A stretch of DNA of 64,000 nt from assembly GCF_943734655.1 (NCBI RefSeq), contig NC_071353.1, forward strand, positions 26,956,501 through 27,020,500, written 5' to 3'. A model generated the notes under the pieces. It made no database searches, was not told the DNA's origin, and saw nothing but the letters and a program-made list of their open reading frames with translations. Positions 34,845 through 46,490 of this stretch are shown one piece after another (position 1 is the stretch's first letter; every line of letters begins with the position of its first letter). The translations under genes were made by a program, and so were the position numbers. The DNA comes from Sabethes cyaneus. Lineage: Eukaryota > Arthropoda > Insecta > Diptera > Culicidae.

Positions 34845-34849
34845 GTACC

Positions 34850-35908
34850 GATTTATTACATGTTTCATACAGTATTTTTGCAAAAGTTGATGTGCCCATA
34901 GACCAACTAGCAGCAAAAAATGTCACTCCAAGACACGCATTACAAAACGGATAGCGATTTTCTCTATAGGCTATGTACGAGAGTTGACAAATTTCAATAT
35001 AACACGCAACAATAATTTGACGTCTATAGCAGCAATGTAAAATATCTTCAATTTTCCTGAAATAATACATATTGCATTGTTCATTTTACGCATGGGGGGG
35101 TTTTCTTCCGCTTGTAACAATAATAATATGTTAAAAATAATGGACGGAATAGTACTAATACGTCTGCGACGTGCCACGTGATGAGTCTGCAGTTTCTGTT
35201 TAGCATAATTGTACCACCAACCCAGGTAAATATTGACAAATTTATACTAACCAGTTGAATTTGCTTGGTCCTTTACTATTATAGGCAATATATAGTGGAT
35301 CGATTTACTGTTAACCAAGTTGTGGACGACTATTCTGTTAACCAAGTTGATTACTTTGCAATTGCAGTATGAATTTGTGTATTATTGTGGACTCTCTTAA
35401 GACCATCTTCCTACATCCAATCCTTGGTTGTTTCAAAAATCAACTTTTAAATCAATCGTTTCATTAAAAGCTAATTAGTAAGTTCCATTTTGTTGGTGAA
35501 CTTGAGCGAGATAAACAGGACATTTTTTGAAGCGTAATTTAAAGCAAAAACTTTCCCCAATGAGATGTTAATAATCGAAAATAAACAATAACACATCATC
35601 ATTAAAATCGACTCCCTCCATCGATAATAGTTGCAAATTTGAAAAAAGTGAAAATATGATCATCAGGCGGTGTCAGAACGATGATTAAATTGATTTAATT
35701 GAATAAAACACTGCAACCATTGCCAATTTAAAAAAAAAATCGCATGAAAGGTTGATTATTTCCGTGAGTGTGTGCGTGCAGACACATTTGGTCGCGCTCA
35801 ATTGACCATGAATTGTTCTCCGCAAGTGGGCTATTTACTGTTTACAATAAGTATACAATTAACCCTCGTTAGCTGCTAATTACAGGTGTTTGCTATGGTT
35901 TTGCCATG
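34850..35908. other. No recognisable gene
   Basis: AT-rich sequence with only short frames. This is the upstream flank of the small peptide gene at 36000. Confidence 0.45.
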
Positions 35909-35915
35909 TATTTAA
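35909..35915 (+). promoter_or_regulatory. Possible TATA box of the small peptide gene
   Basis: TATTTAA lies about 90 bp before the predicted ATG. Transcription would begin near 35940 and leave a leader of about 60 nt. No clear initiator was chosen. Confidence 0.35.
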
Positions 35916-35999
35916 GCCGATTCCCAACAGGAAAAAACACCGTTTCAAAATTTGAAGGTGTTCCGTTAATGATACAAAAACTCGATCCGCGGTGGAATT

Positions 36000-36256
36000 A
36001 TGCATCGCTTGCATAAATGGGTGCTGGCGGTGCTGGTAGTCACCCTTTTGATTTGGTTTTCAACAACAACAGGTTAGTGGGCTGTCCTCTGCAAGTTGTG
36101 TAGCCTAATTACGGATATAACTGCAATACACCAGTGACAGCTTCACCGGTCCCGAGAGCTCAACTGGATGAAGAGAGCATCTGTGGTCCACCAGGCCACG
36201 AAGTTCGTTGCACTTGCAAAGGAGAAGGAGGTGATTTGGTCTGCGAAACGTTTTGA
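36000..36256 (+). CDS. Small secreted four-cysteine peptide, two exons
   Basis: Exon 1 is 36000-36072 and exon 2 is 36135-36256. The 62-nt intron has donor CAACAG|GTTAGT and acceptor AATACACCAG, a typical dipteran intron length. The joined frame is exactly 65 codons with TGA, giving 64 residues. The N-terminus is a textbook signal peptide: a basic start (MHRLHK), a hydrophobic core (WVLAVLVVTLLIWF) and a small-residue cleavage region. The mature part ends in four cysteines spaced C-x8-C-x-C-x8-C within CGPPGHEV...CTC...VCETF. An AATAAA follows 14 nt after the stop and A is at -3 of the ATG. It probably acts outside the cell. I do not recognise the family; protease inhibitor, salivary or antimicrobial roles would be guesses. 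Confidence 0.7.
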
Positions 36257-36269
36257 ATAGTTACAAAAA

Positions 36270-36275
36270 AATAAA
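36270..36275 (+). terminator. Polyadenylation signal of the small peptide gene
   Basis: AATAAA occurs 14 nt after the TGA of the 64-residue peptide gene, a very short 3' UTR as is common for small secreted-peptide genes. Confidence 0.6.
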
Positions 36276-36276
36276 C

Positions 36277-37948
36277 GTTTGTAAAACAACGAAAATAATG
36301 GAAAATGTTTCATGATACATAATTAATGTATAGCTACTAACATTAAATTCATTTTACGATAAAGCTCAAAGTGTCATAGAAAACATGATGGATGATATCT
36401 TTACCGCGATGGCGTCGCAAAGCAGCTTTCTCACCTAGCTTTTCACTTTATCAGATCTATAACGAGTAACTTTTAGTGAAGAAAATGTTGTAACTAATAA
36501 AGGTTCTCGGCAACTAATGTGAGATTGACACGAACGTTTTCGTTATTGTTTTCAATTTTCTAGTTAGGGTTGGGACGAAAAAGTATAACACGAAACGAAT
36601 TGTGACGTCTGGGTACTTGAATTTGAATTGCATTACATTATCACATTACGATTCCTTCTTCGGTATTTTTTCGGAATTTCGAGAAAATTGCTACCCTGGA
36701 CATAATCAATAATTAGGGTCAATAATTATTACATAGGAATTATATTAAAATCTGACAGCATACCTCACAATCGCTAAAGTGGACAATCAGTGGAAAATGT
36801 CTAGCATTTATTTATCACAAACAAACGATCGAACTACGAGTGCAGCAAAAAATATTCATGCAAATGCGCAACCTATTTAATTTAACAATTTATCGATGGC
36901 TGTCTGTTGTTTCCATACCGCCTTCTCTAGTACTGCTTGGGGTGCTTTCCTGCTCCTCAGGATGTCATCGGTATCCGATTGAAACGCGTGCCAACCGGCA
37001 ATCGAGCCCGAGAAAACAACAAATATAAAGTCTGACGAAGCAATAAACCCATAAAGACGTTTTATCCGCCCTCAACCACCGAAAATACACGTAGCATACA
37101 TAACCCTTGAGCAGGGAAAAAGTCTGAACAGTGCGCACCGAGCGAAAATATATCACTAGTAACTGATGTAAAATCGTGCTCTTTATCGTTAAAAGCTAAT
37201 CCACTTGACGAGGCTTTCGGCTAAGACGGCCCAGACGAAGCGGAGCTGGCGGCTAGCGGGAACAGCAAGCATAGCAAGAAAGCACAACTTTCTTCATTTT
37301 CCAACTGTTCCAACCAGGCGCCTCCAGTGAAACGCCGATCAGGGGGAGAAAAGTTTTTGAAGAACTTCCCAGCTCGAGTACATTTCGGCGGGACACACAC
37401 TCCACTGGATGGGGTAGAAATCCAACGAAAAAAGCGAACAGAAACGAGTTTTATTCGATCTCATAAATAATGGCTGCCAAACAACTGTAGAACAAAATTG
37501 ACTTATACCCACTTAACGGCGGCGATGTCTTATGAGCTGCTGTACCTAATACACATACAACGACTTGTTGTGCTTCTCGGAATATAAATAGAAGGTGCAT
37601 TTGGCAAGGACAAGATTGCCTGTGCTTTGAATCGGCATGAGTGCCCCAGTTTGATGTCTAATGCTGAAAGCACTAGAAAGACTGTTGGAGTGCCTTGGAT
37701 GGGGATACTTCGAAGCACGTGCCTCATTTTATTTGATCCCATGTTTAGAGCAGAAAGTTGAAAACAGAGTTTGATCAAATTTTAACCAAATAGTACAGTG
37801 CTGGTCCTTTAATTAGAAAATAGATTGGTGTTCTCTCACTTATCCTCAATTTAGTTCTTCGATTGCTTCTGCAATCGAGTTTTTCTAAATTTTGTCATGG
37901 TTTTATTATCCTGTTTACGTACAAAATAGATTAAAAGCACCAAATCTT
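36277..37948. other. No convincing gene
   Basis: One frame at 36840-37028 has an inner Met (36861) followed by a hydrophobic stretch (VLLGVLSCSS) and a short basic tail. This could be a secretory peptide, but without an intron, poly(A) signal or known motif it is left unassigned. The rest shows nothing. Confidence 0.4.
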
Positions 37949-38233
37949 CGTTATTTAAACTGATTAGACTGGTGAACCATTTCGATTTTACTATCTACAA
38001 CTTGGTACCTTTCATTTGTTTGTTTAATAATTGAACTTGGCATGATAATTTGTGGCATCCATATGAGGTACGGTCGCCATGATGTCTGTGATAACCACAT
38101 GCCACATGGCGACCGTGCCACATATGCCACAAATTATCGTGTCATGTTCAATTATTGAACAAACAAACGAAAGGTTCCAAGTCGTAGATAGTAAAATCGA
38201 AATGGCTCATCAGCGCAATCAGTTTAAATAACG
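37949..38233. mobile_element. Foldback element with arms of about 140 bp
   Basis: The left arm from 37949 (CGTTATTTAAACTGATT ... CACGGTCGCCATG-like end) is repeated inverted to 38233 with scattered differences. Shared words include ATTTCGATTTTACTATCTAC, TTGTTTGTTTAATAATTGAA and GATAATTTGTGGCAT. The loop is only a few bases. No coding region is present, so this is a MITE-like or foldback transposon. Confidence 0.8.
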
Positions 38234-38789
38234 TAGACTTGCTGCTTGTAGTCACTTTTTTAAATGCACAGTGCAAAGTAAATTTGATCAAACTCTCAAA
38301 CGCTGATTGACCCAGCGTAAATCCACCATAGAATCATAAGAATATCTTGCAGTATTGCAGTAAATGTGAATACATTCAAATCTTGCAGTATTATAAAGAC
38401 TGTCTACATTCGAGTATACAACTCTATTGTAGAGTTATTCTAAAGGAGGTGTTTAAATAGTCTCCAACAGTGTGGGAAAATCATGAATCATCGTGTTTTG
38501 GCATTGCCAAATGCGGAATGATAACTTGTGATTGATTGTATTAATTTAGCTTGTTGTCAGGTTTTTAAATTACCTTCACAGTTTTATTAAACTTTTCGCA
38601 TCTTTGTCATTTTTTAACCGTCACTTTTATCCTACTTTTATATTAAATATGATTCTATTTGTCTAAATTTGATTTGAGTTCTTCTAATTTATGCTTAAAA
38701 AGTTTTATTCATTTTTGTCATGTTCTTAATTTTAAGTTTTTCTTCTCTACCGAATCAAAGCATACTTACTTACTTATTTTACTTTAGTA
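38234..38789. other. No recognisable gene
   Basis: AT-rich sequence with no convincing coding or repeat structure. Confidence 0.4.
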
Positions 38790-39905
38790 GTAACGATTCA
38801 CTATCAATCCTGCGCCAAACGAATCAAGTCCCTCACTATTGTCGATTCTGGGCTGCCAATTTCCTCCAATTCCCTCGAAACAAACACCAAATGAACAACC
38901 ATCATCCTCGACAGTGCACATTCCTGGGATGAGGGGTTTACCTCGGAGTCTGCAGCCTATGCTGAAAATACTTTTGCCATCTTTTTCGTCAGGCATTCTA
39001 ACCGTGTGAACAACCATTTGTCGATCAGCTTGCTTCAACGCCAATGATTCATGTCCACTCGTGCCTGTTTTATGCGAGTTTGCAAACTACGGGACTTCAG
39101 ATGGCTACGTAGGTCTGTAGAAAGCCCGATCCGCGGCTGCAATTCATCGTATTATTTCACGGTATACATCGTTGTCACATGTCACGTGTGTAGGCATTCC
39201 TCTTCACTACCTCATATCGTTTCCCTGAATGGGCGGGCCTTGGCATCAACACCATATATACTCCGTCGTTCACTGCCAGCAACCAGTAACTTTGTTTTGG
39301 TAATGCTAATGGCGAGTCCCAATCTCACTGCTTTCAATTTAAAAGGTCTGTTCCACTGCTCTGCGGTTGATTTGGGAGTATGATATCGGCGTCAGCTGCA
39401 AAATAAAGAAGCGCGTAGGATCTGGTGATGATATTTTCGTTCCTTTGCACGGTTGCTTTTCGTATTGTAATATAGAATAGCAGGCTAGAGAGTGCATCTC
39501 CTTGCTTCCGTTCATACAACGTCATGAAAGAGGCTGAGATTTTACCCGCTATTCTGCTCTGTATGACTACATGACATTGCATCCAGCGTTGAAAAGAATA
39601 GCTCAACTAGTTTCGTCGGAAAATCATGCTCCTGTATTATCTGCCACAGCTTATTTTATTTGACTGAATCATACGCCGCCTCAAAGTCAACAAACAGATG
39701 ATGAATCTGCAAGTTACATTCACGGACGTAGTAGTTTTAGTAATTGACGCAAGGCTATTCACCGACGAAAAACTCCACCAGTCGAACAGGGAATGATCTT
39801 ACAACACCTTATAGACAGAATTGAGCAATGTTATGCCTTGATAGGTTCTACACTCCGCAGCCAGCACCAACTCGTATATCAATGTACGAACACTATCGTA
39901 AACAT
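38790..39905 (-). pseudogene. RTE-like LINE fossil
   Basis: On the minus strand, 39905-39600 carries traces of ECRTYQGITLLNSVYKVL and VDFEAAYDSVK. 39606-39334 carries ERKQGDALSSLLFYITI, QRNENIITRSYALLYFA and a damaged ADADIIL catalytic box. 39044-38790 carries VVHTVRMPDEKDGKSIFS and the C-terminal tail. Multiple stops and shifts, and a mutated catalytic motif (second position Ala for Asp), make it dead. It is a relative of 40260-41910. Confidence 0.75.
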
Positions 39906-39909
39906 CTCT

Positions 39910-40231
39910 TAACAAATTCGGATTCGTAAATAAAGCCTAATAAAGCGCGCACAAGTTGATATTCTATCGTTTACAATACTAGTAACTGACAAATATTCGA
40001 TTTTCAGCACAAAGTCGTATAGCTGCATGCAGCTGGTCGCGCTTAATCGGATCCTATCGTATTGAAATACCTATATAAGTGTATCGCTCAAAATTATTCC
40101 TCAGTGCATATTTCGCCTCCAAAATGGTACGGATAAGCGGCTTTTGCACGTCAAATACGATTTTGTTGAATACATATCAGTACGTAACTCTTATTTGACA
40201 TCTAATTATACATTTGAAAATGTTGACTGGG
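39910..40231 (+). mobile_element. Second copy of the CCCA-ended MITE-like repeat
   Basis: CGGATCCTATCGTATTGAAA, CGCCTCCAAAATGGTACG and the end GAAAATGTTGACTGGG match, in inverse orientation, the element at 12878-13253. Its left boundary is unclear. It lies between two RTE-like fossils. Confidence 0.6.
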
Positions 40232-40259
40232 TCGAGTCAATGTCTTTTTTTTAAATAGG

Positions 40260-41910
40260 CCAAATGAGGCTATCCGACCGTTTCTCAGGAATTTGTTCTG
40301 CGCTAAAATCCTGATCCTTACTGTACTTAATTTTTTGGCGAGATCCGCTTATCGAATCCACACCAAAGTCAGGAGATGCCTCAACGTTTCTCGATCTTGG
40401 GTTGCCGCTCTCCAGCCGCCCGGATTCTCTGCTAAATATTATTTTCGCTGGTCTTTCATCCGGCATCCTTGCTACGTGGCTAGCCAATTGTAGCTTACCG
40501 TGTTTTAGACGCTACACAATATCCACATTTCTGCGTACTTGGTTCTTCGTCCAATATGCCGCCAAGAATTGATTGCAGGATCTTACGCTCAAAAACGCCA
40601 ACAGCTAGTCGGTCGTACTCTTTCAACGTCCACGCTTCGTGGCCGAAGAGTAACACCAGGGGGAGAATTAGCGTCTTATAGAATGCGAGTTTTGTACGGA
40701 GTTGTAGGCTACGAGACCTCAGCTGGCTACGTAATCCGTAGAAGGGTCTGTTGGCAGCCGCTAGGCGCCTTTTTACTCCATGACTTACATCGTTGTCACA
40801 TGTCACTAACGTACCAAGGTAAACAATTTCGTCGACCTCTTCAAAAGTATCTCCATCTATTACGACCACAGTTCCAATACCCACTCCACGCTCTTTACCA
40901 GCCACCATATACTTTGTTTTGGTTGAAATTATGGTAAGCCCTATCCTCGCAACTTCCCTATCCTCGCAAGATGCCTGTACGCTTTTTCCACAGCTCTACG
41001 GTACCACCGATGATATCGATGTCGTCCGCAAAAGCCTAGGAACATGTGAGTTTTAGTGATGATGGCACCGCTTCTCTGCACGACTGCTATTCAAATAGCA
41101 CTTTCCAATGCAATGTTGAATCACAAATTCGATAGACCATCACCGTTATCTTGCTTCAAACCATCTAACGTCACAAACGAGTCCGACGTCTCACCCGCTA
41201 TCCTTACGCTTGATTTTGAACCATCAAGGGTAGCACGTATCAGCCTAATTAGTTTTGATGGAAAATCATGTTCAAGCATAATCTGCCACAACTCATTTCG
41301 TTTAACTGGATCGTACGCCGCCTTGAAGTCTACTAACCAGTGGTGAGTCTGTAAGTTGAATTCCCGGAATTCAGCGATGATTTGTCACAAGGTGAACATT
41401 TGGTCCGTCATGTAGCATTCCTCTTGAAAACCGCACTGATATTCGCCAACAAAGGTTTCCTGCAACGGCCTCAGTCTGAGAAACAGGACGCATGAGAGTT
41501 TTGTAAGCAGAATTGAGGAGAGTAATCCAGCGGTAATTGCTGCATTCGAGTCGATGACTCTTTTTGTAAATAGGGCATATGAGAACTTCCAACTAGTCCG
41601 TAGGTAGTTCCTTCTTAGTCTATATATCCAGTATAACCTGATGGATTGCACAATACAGCCGTTCGCTCCCGGTTTCTAAAAGTTCGACGGGGATGCCGTT
41701 TTTTCCAGCTGCTTTGCCGTTTTTTATCTCCCTAGCTGGTTTTCTAACCTCGTCCAGAGTTGATGGATCCATAGCTTGTCCATCGCTCATAATTGTTATC
41801 CTGTTTCTGCTATTCTCTATGAGACTCGGTAGCGTGGCTCTAATAAGGCAACCTACCTTAACCAACTACTGCAAACATTCATGCACATACGGATCGAAAT
41901 ATTCGGCATC
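40260..41910 (-). pseudogene. RTE-like LINE fossil, RT domain and C-terminus
   Basis: Read on the minus strand, 41865-41620 has EIKNGKAAGKNGIPVELL. 41592-41371 has VLICPIYKKSHRLECSNYR and WITLLNSAYKTL. About 41340-40910 has VDFKAAYDPVKRNELW, with decayed catalytic residues. 40908-40495 has VYLGTLVTCDNDVS, LRSRSLQLRTKLAFYKTLIL and VGVFERKILQSILGGI. 40490-40260 has HVARMPDERPAKIIFS. The pieces are in order but in different frames, so one copy has decayed in place. No endonuclease is visible. Confidence 0.8.
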
Positions 41911-42236
41911 GACCTAGCTGACGAAACAACAACGGCAGGTGGCGACCGGATGCTGCTCGAACAGTTTGAACCCCGCAAACTTATCATCGTAGCTCTGCAC
42001 TAACGTGCGTCTTCTGCTTTACTTGTCTCTGACTTTATCGCGGTCCAACGTAAACTATTTTATTAAAGTGGATGTGCGTTAGGTGAGAAGAATGGTAGAT
42101 TGGAAACTGCGAAACTTTGTTATGAGGCCAAACATATATTGCGTAATTCAATTGGTAAGTGGGACTCTAACCAACACTCTCTGCGCCCAAGTGTTTTGAC
42201 AATTAAACTATCTCCACACGACACCCTATTAAGCAG

Positions 42237-42815
42237 GTAGACGCCTTTCAATATCTTGTTAGCCAGACAACGCCCGATGGTGGTACCAAGAATGATAAAG
42301 CCACACGGATTAGGAAGGCCACGGGTGCTTTGCAGGTCTGCGAAACATTTGGCGCTCAAACCAGATCACTCTACGTACGAAAACCCGAATCTTTAATTCA
42401 AACGTTAAATCCGTACTGTTGTATGCCTACGAAACGTGGTGCGTCTCAGCGGAGACAACGCAAAAACTGCAGGTATTCATTAACCGGTGCCTGCGATACA
42501 TCATTCGTACCTGGTGGCCTGATAACTGGATATCCAATGAGGAACGCCATCGTCGGTGACATCAACGGCCGATAGCTACAGAAATTCGTGAACGTAGGTG
42601 GAAGTGGATCGGACACACCTTGAGGAAAGGAGCGAACGAGATTTGCAGAGCAGCACTCGACTGGAATCCACAAGGACAGCATAGAAGAGGCAGACCCAGA
42701 GGCTCATGGCGACGGAGCTTAGCCAACGACATCCGGGCTGTAGACGAGAACCTGTCCTGGCGACAGGTAAAAGCCATGGCGGGTATGGTTTATGTGCCCT
42801 ATTGGTCAACAGATG
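42237..42815 (+). pseudogene. Fragment of a second non-LTR retrotransposon family
   Basis: Plus-strand pieces read VDAFQYLVSQTTPDGGTKND, KATRIRKATGAL, then in other frames LQVFINRCLRYIIRTWWPDN, a trace of the WKWIGHTLRKG region, and LRKGANEICRAALDWNPQGQ with RRGRPRGSWRRSLANDIRAV. This is the region after RT in LINE polyproteins known from many invertebrates. It differs from the minus-strand RTE-like family next door. It is broken by several frameshifts. Confidence 0.75.
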
Positions 42816-43864
42816 TAGTCTGTTTCTTCCAACGACTAGTTGCAAGAACTCCTCACGATCTGCGCATTTGCATGTCACAGATTTTGTTCTTAACACCATC
42901 GGATTTGTCGTTTGTCGGTGAGTAAACATAGTTTAGATTGTAGTTGAAGAACTTGCCCTTAATTCTCATCACACATATACATGCGGTGATGTGCGACCTG
43001 TGCGACCCTCCGCCGGATAACTCGTTTCTTTTATGTTCCAAACACTACAAAACTACCTCCACGTTCCGCTTACTTACCACCATGTGGTAGGTACGTACTG
43101 GAATAAAGTGCCTGCTATAGGGTCTACTGGGCGGAACTCCCTTTCTCCGGAATATGGCCACCGAACTTCCTGAGTTTCTGTGATCGCCACTTCTAGTCAG
43201 AGTAGTTCTTGAATAACAAAGCCAGCTTTTACTCGCTGGGATATTTCAGGTGCCAATTTTCCATCCATTAATCGTTTCCATGTTCTTTACCGAATCCTAT
43301 TTCGACTAATTCGTTCAGCATTTCCGTTTTCGTTGTTCGCGGTAAGTAAAAGTTTCAGTGTACTACCAACCGGGATCGCAATACCGATCTCGTAGATGCA
43401 ATTCCCGTTTTACCCTGCGGGATACAGCTCGTTCCGAGGCAGACGATCTTCAAGCCGCTCCTCACATTGGGAACAGACGCTCGAGTTCGGACCTCCCAGC
43501 TTAGCTACTCCAGTATCTTCACGAAGCATTTCCCGGTATGGCCATCGATCGTCATCATTTGACTTAGATTTGCGTGGAGGCGGTAGGGAGAGACTCAAAA
43601 GACAAGAAAGGCGCTGAATTAAGTAGATTGTGGGAACTACCTGAACTATCATGAATGCTGCTTACAAACTGCTTCTCCGAGATTCCATTTTCCGTCGACT
43701 GTCGCCACTAGCCAAAAGATTGGTAGGAAACAACCAAGGCGGTTCCAAGAAAGCTCGGCTTACAACAGGCCAAATCTTTTTGGAAAGGGAAGAAGTGTCT
43801 GACTCGAAGAATGATTTTAATTGAATGAACTGGAAAATTACGATATAGACTAATAATATATTGG

Positions 43865-43930
43865 GTTGTGCAATGGCTCCCTCGGTTGGTATCCGAGTGT
43901 TTTACTAACTTAGCTACCGTCGCCGTGGTG
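43865..43930 (-). repeat. tRNA-like fragment, probably SINE-derived
   Basis: On the minus strand, GGTAGCTAAGTTAGTAAAAC then ACTCGGATACCAACCGAGGG resembles a D-arm and an anticodon arm (ACTCGG...CCGAG stem). No matching T-arm or acceptor stem follows, so it is not a functional tRNA. A SINE head is the most likely source. Confidence 0.4.
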
Positions 43931-44667
43931 GTTAATCACACGAAGACTTGCCGGAGCGCCCATCGGCGACGCACTGCATGTTCTTATCGCACTGATCTGT
44001 GGTCTTGAGACGACTACGCAGTTTGTTAAAGATCAAGAAGCCGTCAAAGACCAGAAAACAACGTGCAACGGGCTATCTGTGGACGATGAAATCTATACAA
44101 TGATACTTAACGTCAAAGAGACGTATTGTATGTAATGTATGCGGAGTCTTACGACATACCGCTGAGCACAAGCAATTCCATTTTATTCTGCTTTCTTTCA
44201 TACAACGCGTTTATTAATAAAATACTAATTTCAAAAAGGATATTTTAGTCTGCGAAAACGATACACATAGAGAAGCAGTCTCAGTTTAACGATGAAATGG
44301 CATTCAGTTATTGAGTTAAGGCATCGTAAATTCTGTTTTGTGTGTTCCACAACGCCATTGCTGTGAATGTTTTAAAAAGCATTCTATAAGATATTCCACC
44401 TAACGGTAAACGGTTTGGACTTATTTGCTTCAGAAGCATGACTCCCGGCAGCTCAGGACTTCAGTTTGAATTAGATGCAAAATGTAACCTTGCAGTCAGC
44501 AACCGTAGAGGACCGGAAACACTACCGGATCCATTAAATTAAGCACCCATTCCTCCGACAGCACTACCATTTCGCATTTTTACCGTTCCCGATGTTGTTC
44601 TGTCGGTTCGGTTTCCGGTCAGGAATCGTGGCCACCTTCCGAATCAGTCGCACTGGAGCAAGAACGT

Positions 44668-44718
44668 GCATACATACATACATACATACGTACATACATA
44701 CACACATACATACATACG
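44668..44718 (+). repeat. (CATA)n microsatellite
   Basis: About a dozen CATA units with two variant units (CGTA and CACA). Confidence 0.9.
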
Positions 44719-46004
44719 GTAGTACAATAAATATTCATCCTGTTTCCGACAGCGGACAGTGCAGTGGGTATAGAATCCGCATCGGTTCCTCTTGCCGTGC
44801 TTCTCCACGGATAAAACCATTGAGTAAATACACTATTTCCGAGCCATCTCTGCTCTGTCCGACTCAGACCCTGTTTCTATATGCTTTGCGTCGGCAGTCC
44901 CAGTACATTGCGAATTATTAAGCTCGTATAATTAAAATTTAATTTTATACGTGTGCGGTGTGTTTTTGTGTGCTGATGCGTAAAATACCGGGTCGTCTAT
45001 GCTCTGTGTGTACGGCGGCGCCAGTGCCAGTGAACCCCCGATGAATGGGCACTGTTCTGACTGGCCACAACCGACGGCGATCGCGTGGCAATCAGTGCCA
45101 CAGCCCTCAAACGAGTATAACCTCAAATATCTCCACTGCTGCTGCTGCAGCAGAGTACATAATTTCATCGATATAATTATGTCAATTTCATTGCACCCCG
45201 CACTTGTTCAACCAACACGTTGTCACGCTAATGAGTTGGGATTATGTGAATCATCCAGGATGGCGCCCTTCCTGGAGTAGGTAGGTGTTTGCCCATTTCA
45301 TCTAGCGTGGGCAAACAGTGTGCACAGGCACACACAGAGGCTTGTTTAGACTTCACACTTTGCCGACAGTTCCGATTGAATATTATGATGGAACAAGGGA
45401 CGGACTAGCTGTGTAGTAACTGATGTTTGCCTCGGAGTAAGTAAGGAAGTAAACCATTGTTTTTGAGGAAAATTAGTCTTGCGATTTAATTAAATTATAT
45501 TTTATTTTTAACATAGAACTTCGGTTCTGATTTCCACATTGGATGCACTTTAGAAATACGAGAAATAAAATTGAAACGAAAAATGCTTACGTTTTGCTTG
45601 CCACCATTTTTCAATGTATTTTAGAGATATTTGGATCGATCGATCTAAAATTTATCCAAGCATTGATTGACATAGGAAATATAATATAATATCATGATTT
45701 TGCTTCCCAGGCTCATGACAGTAAGTGTATATACACTTGCAAATTCAACTACCTCACCATTGGAGAACTAGGCTTTTCCCGTCCAAAAGATAAAGAATTG
45801 TTCGTTTTTCGTTTAATCCTAGACCATATTGATGTCCTGAACGAAAAATAAGTTCGTAGAAAAGAGTAACCTTCCCTTCCTCTGGGCCGATTATATCAAT
45901 AATAGACGCCACTGAAGTCTTATTTGAAAAAGAGTTGTAAATATTGACGCAAAAAATAATTTGAATGATTTTAAATTTTTTCATTAAACCAATTTTTTTT
46001 TGTC

Positions 46005-46125
46005 TGTTTAGGTTATAGTCACTTTACCAGCTTGGGTCATTCGTGACTTCTGCGGGGTTGGGATTTGAACCGGGGTCCTCGGCGTGAGAGGCATGAATGC
46101 TAAACACTACGCCGGAACCCTATAA
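46005..46125 (-). mobile_element. tRNA-derived SINE remnant
   Basis: On the minus strand, GGTTCCGGCGTAGTGTTTAG then CATTCATGCCTCTCACGCCG, then CCCCGGTTCAAATCCC (B-box-like), then AAGCTGGTAAAGTGACTATA and an A-rich end. The head resembles Val- or Glu-type tRNA. It differs from the SINE at 22070. It abuts the inverted-repeat element that begins at 46130. Confidence 0.6.
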
Positions 46126-46129
46126 AACC

Positions 46130-46490
46130 AATTGTCTGTGAGCAATCTACAGCCTGAAAAACTCGAAAAATGAGTGCACGAGTTGAGTTAACGCTAGCAC
46201 GAAACAGAAATTGAAATTCAAACAATGGAATTTACGAAAATCGCCCAAAAAGATTTTCCTTCGTTTTTGTCTATTTTTCGTAGATTTTTGCTTGGAAAAT
46301 CATAACGTATATATGAAAAGGAAGAATAGAGTTGGTTTTCACGTTTAAAGTCTAAATGAAAATGCTTAAATCCCCTTTTTTTGCTCGATTAAAAAACTCT
46401 CTGTTTTTTCGCCCCCACCCCCTTCCCCCCTCTGCAGTGGCTCAACACCGGAAGGACAAAAATTTTATAAAATATTTGTGATGGCCTTAT
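46130..46490 (+). mobile_element. Partial copy of the GGCCATTACAAAT inverted-repeat element
   Basis: From AATTGTCTGTGAGCAATCTACA to GGACAAAAATTTTATAAAAT and ATTTGTGATGGCC this matches 57420-58016 in the same orientation and 47418-47775 in inverse orientation. The left end of the family is missing here. Together with 47418-47775 it forms an inverted pair of about 360-bp arms around a T-rich centre. Confidence 0.65.

Larger units (their letters stand above)
28105..34849 (+). mobile_element. Apparently intact Ty3/gypsy-type LTR retrotransposon
   Basis: The element proper is 28110-34844, flanked on both sides by GTACC (28105-28109 and 34845-34849), a 5-bp target duplication. The two 872-bp LTRs, TGT...ACA, look identical by eye at a constant offset of 5,863, which implies a recent insertion. 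The internal part has a PBS, gag and a pol ordered protease-RT-RNase H-integrase, the Ty3/gypsy order. No env-like frame follows integrase; pol ends 20 bp before the 3' LTR. The polypurine tract is weak (AGAGAGTACACAAGGATAG). Both main frames are open. Two intron signatures (29028-29461 and 30618-30730) make the expression scheme unusual. Confidence 0.95.
42816..46004. other. No convincing gene
   Basis: Only short, unrelated frames occur. A tRNA-like fragment lies near 43865-43930 and a CATA microsatellite near 44668-44718 (both listed). Everything else is unassigned. Confidence 0.4.

Noticed and set aside
36840..37028. 62-codon frame resembling a neuropeptide precursor
   Set aside because: A hydrophobic stretch followed by a short basic tail, but no known peptide motif, amidation signal, intron or poly(A) signal.
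43865..43930. A functional tRNA gene
   Set aside because: Only D- and anticodon-like arms are visible; no T-arm or acceptor stem.
46005..46125. A functional tRNA gene
   Set aside because: The T-loop box is present, but the acceptor stem does not pair and a SINE-like 3' body follows.
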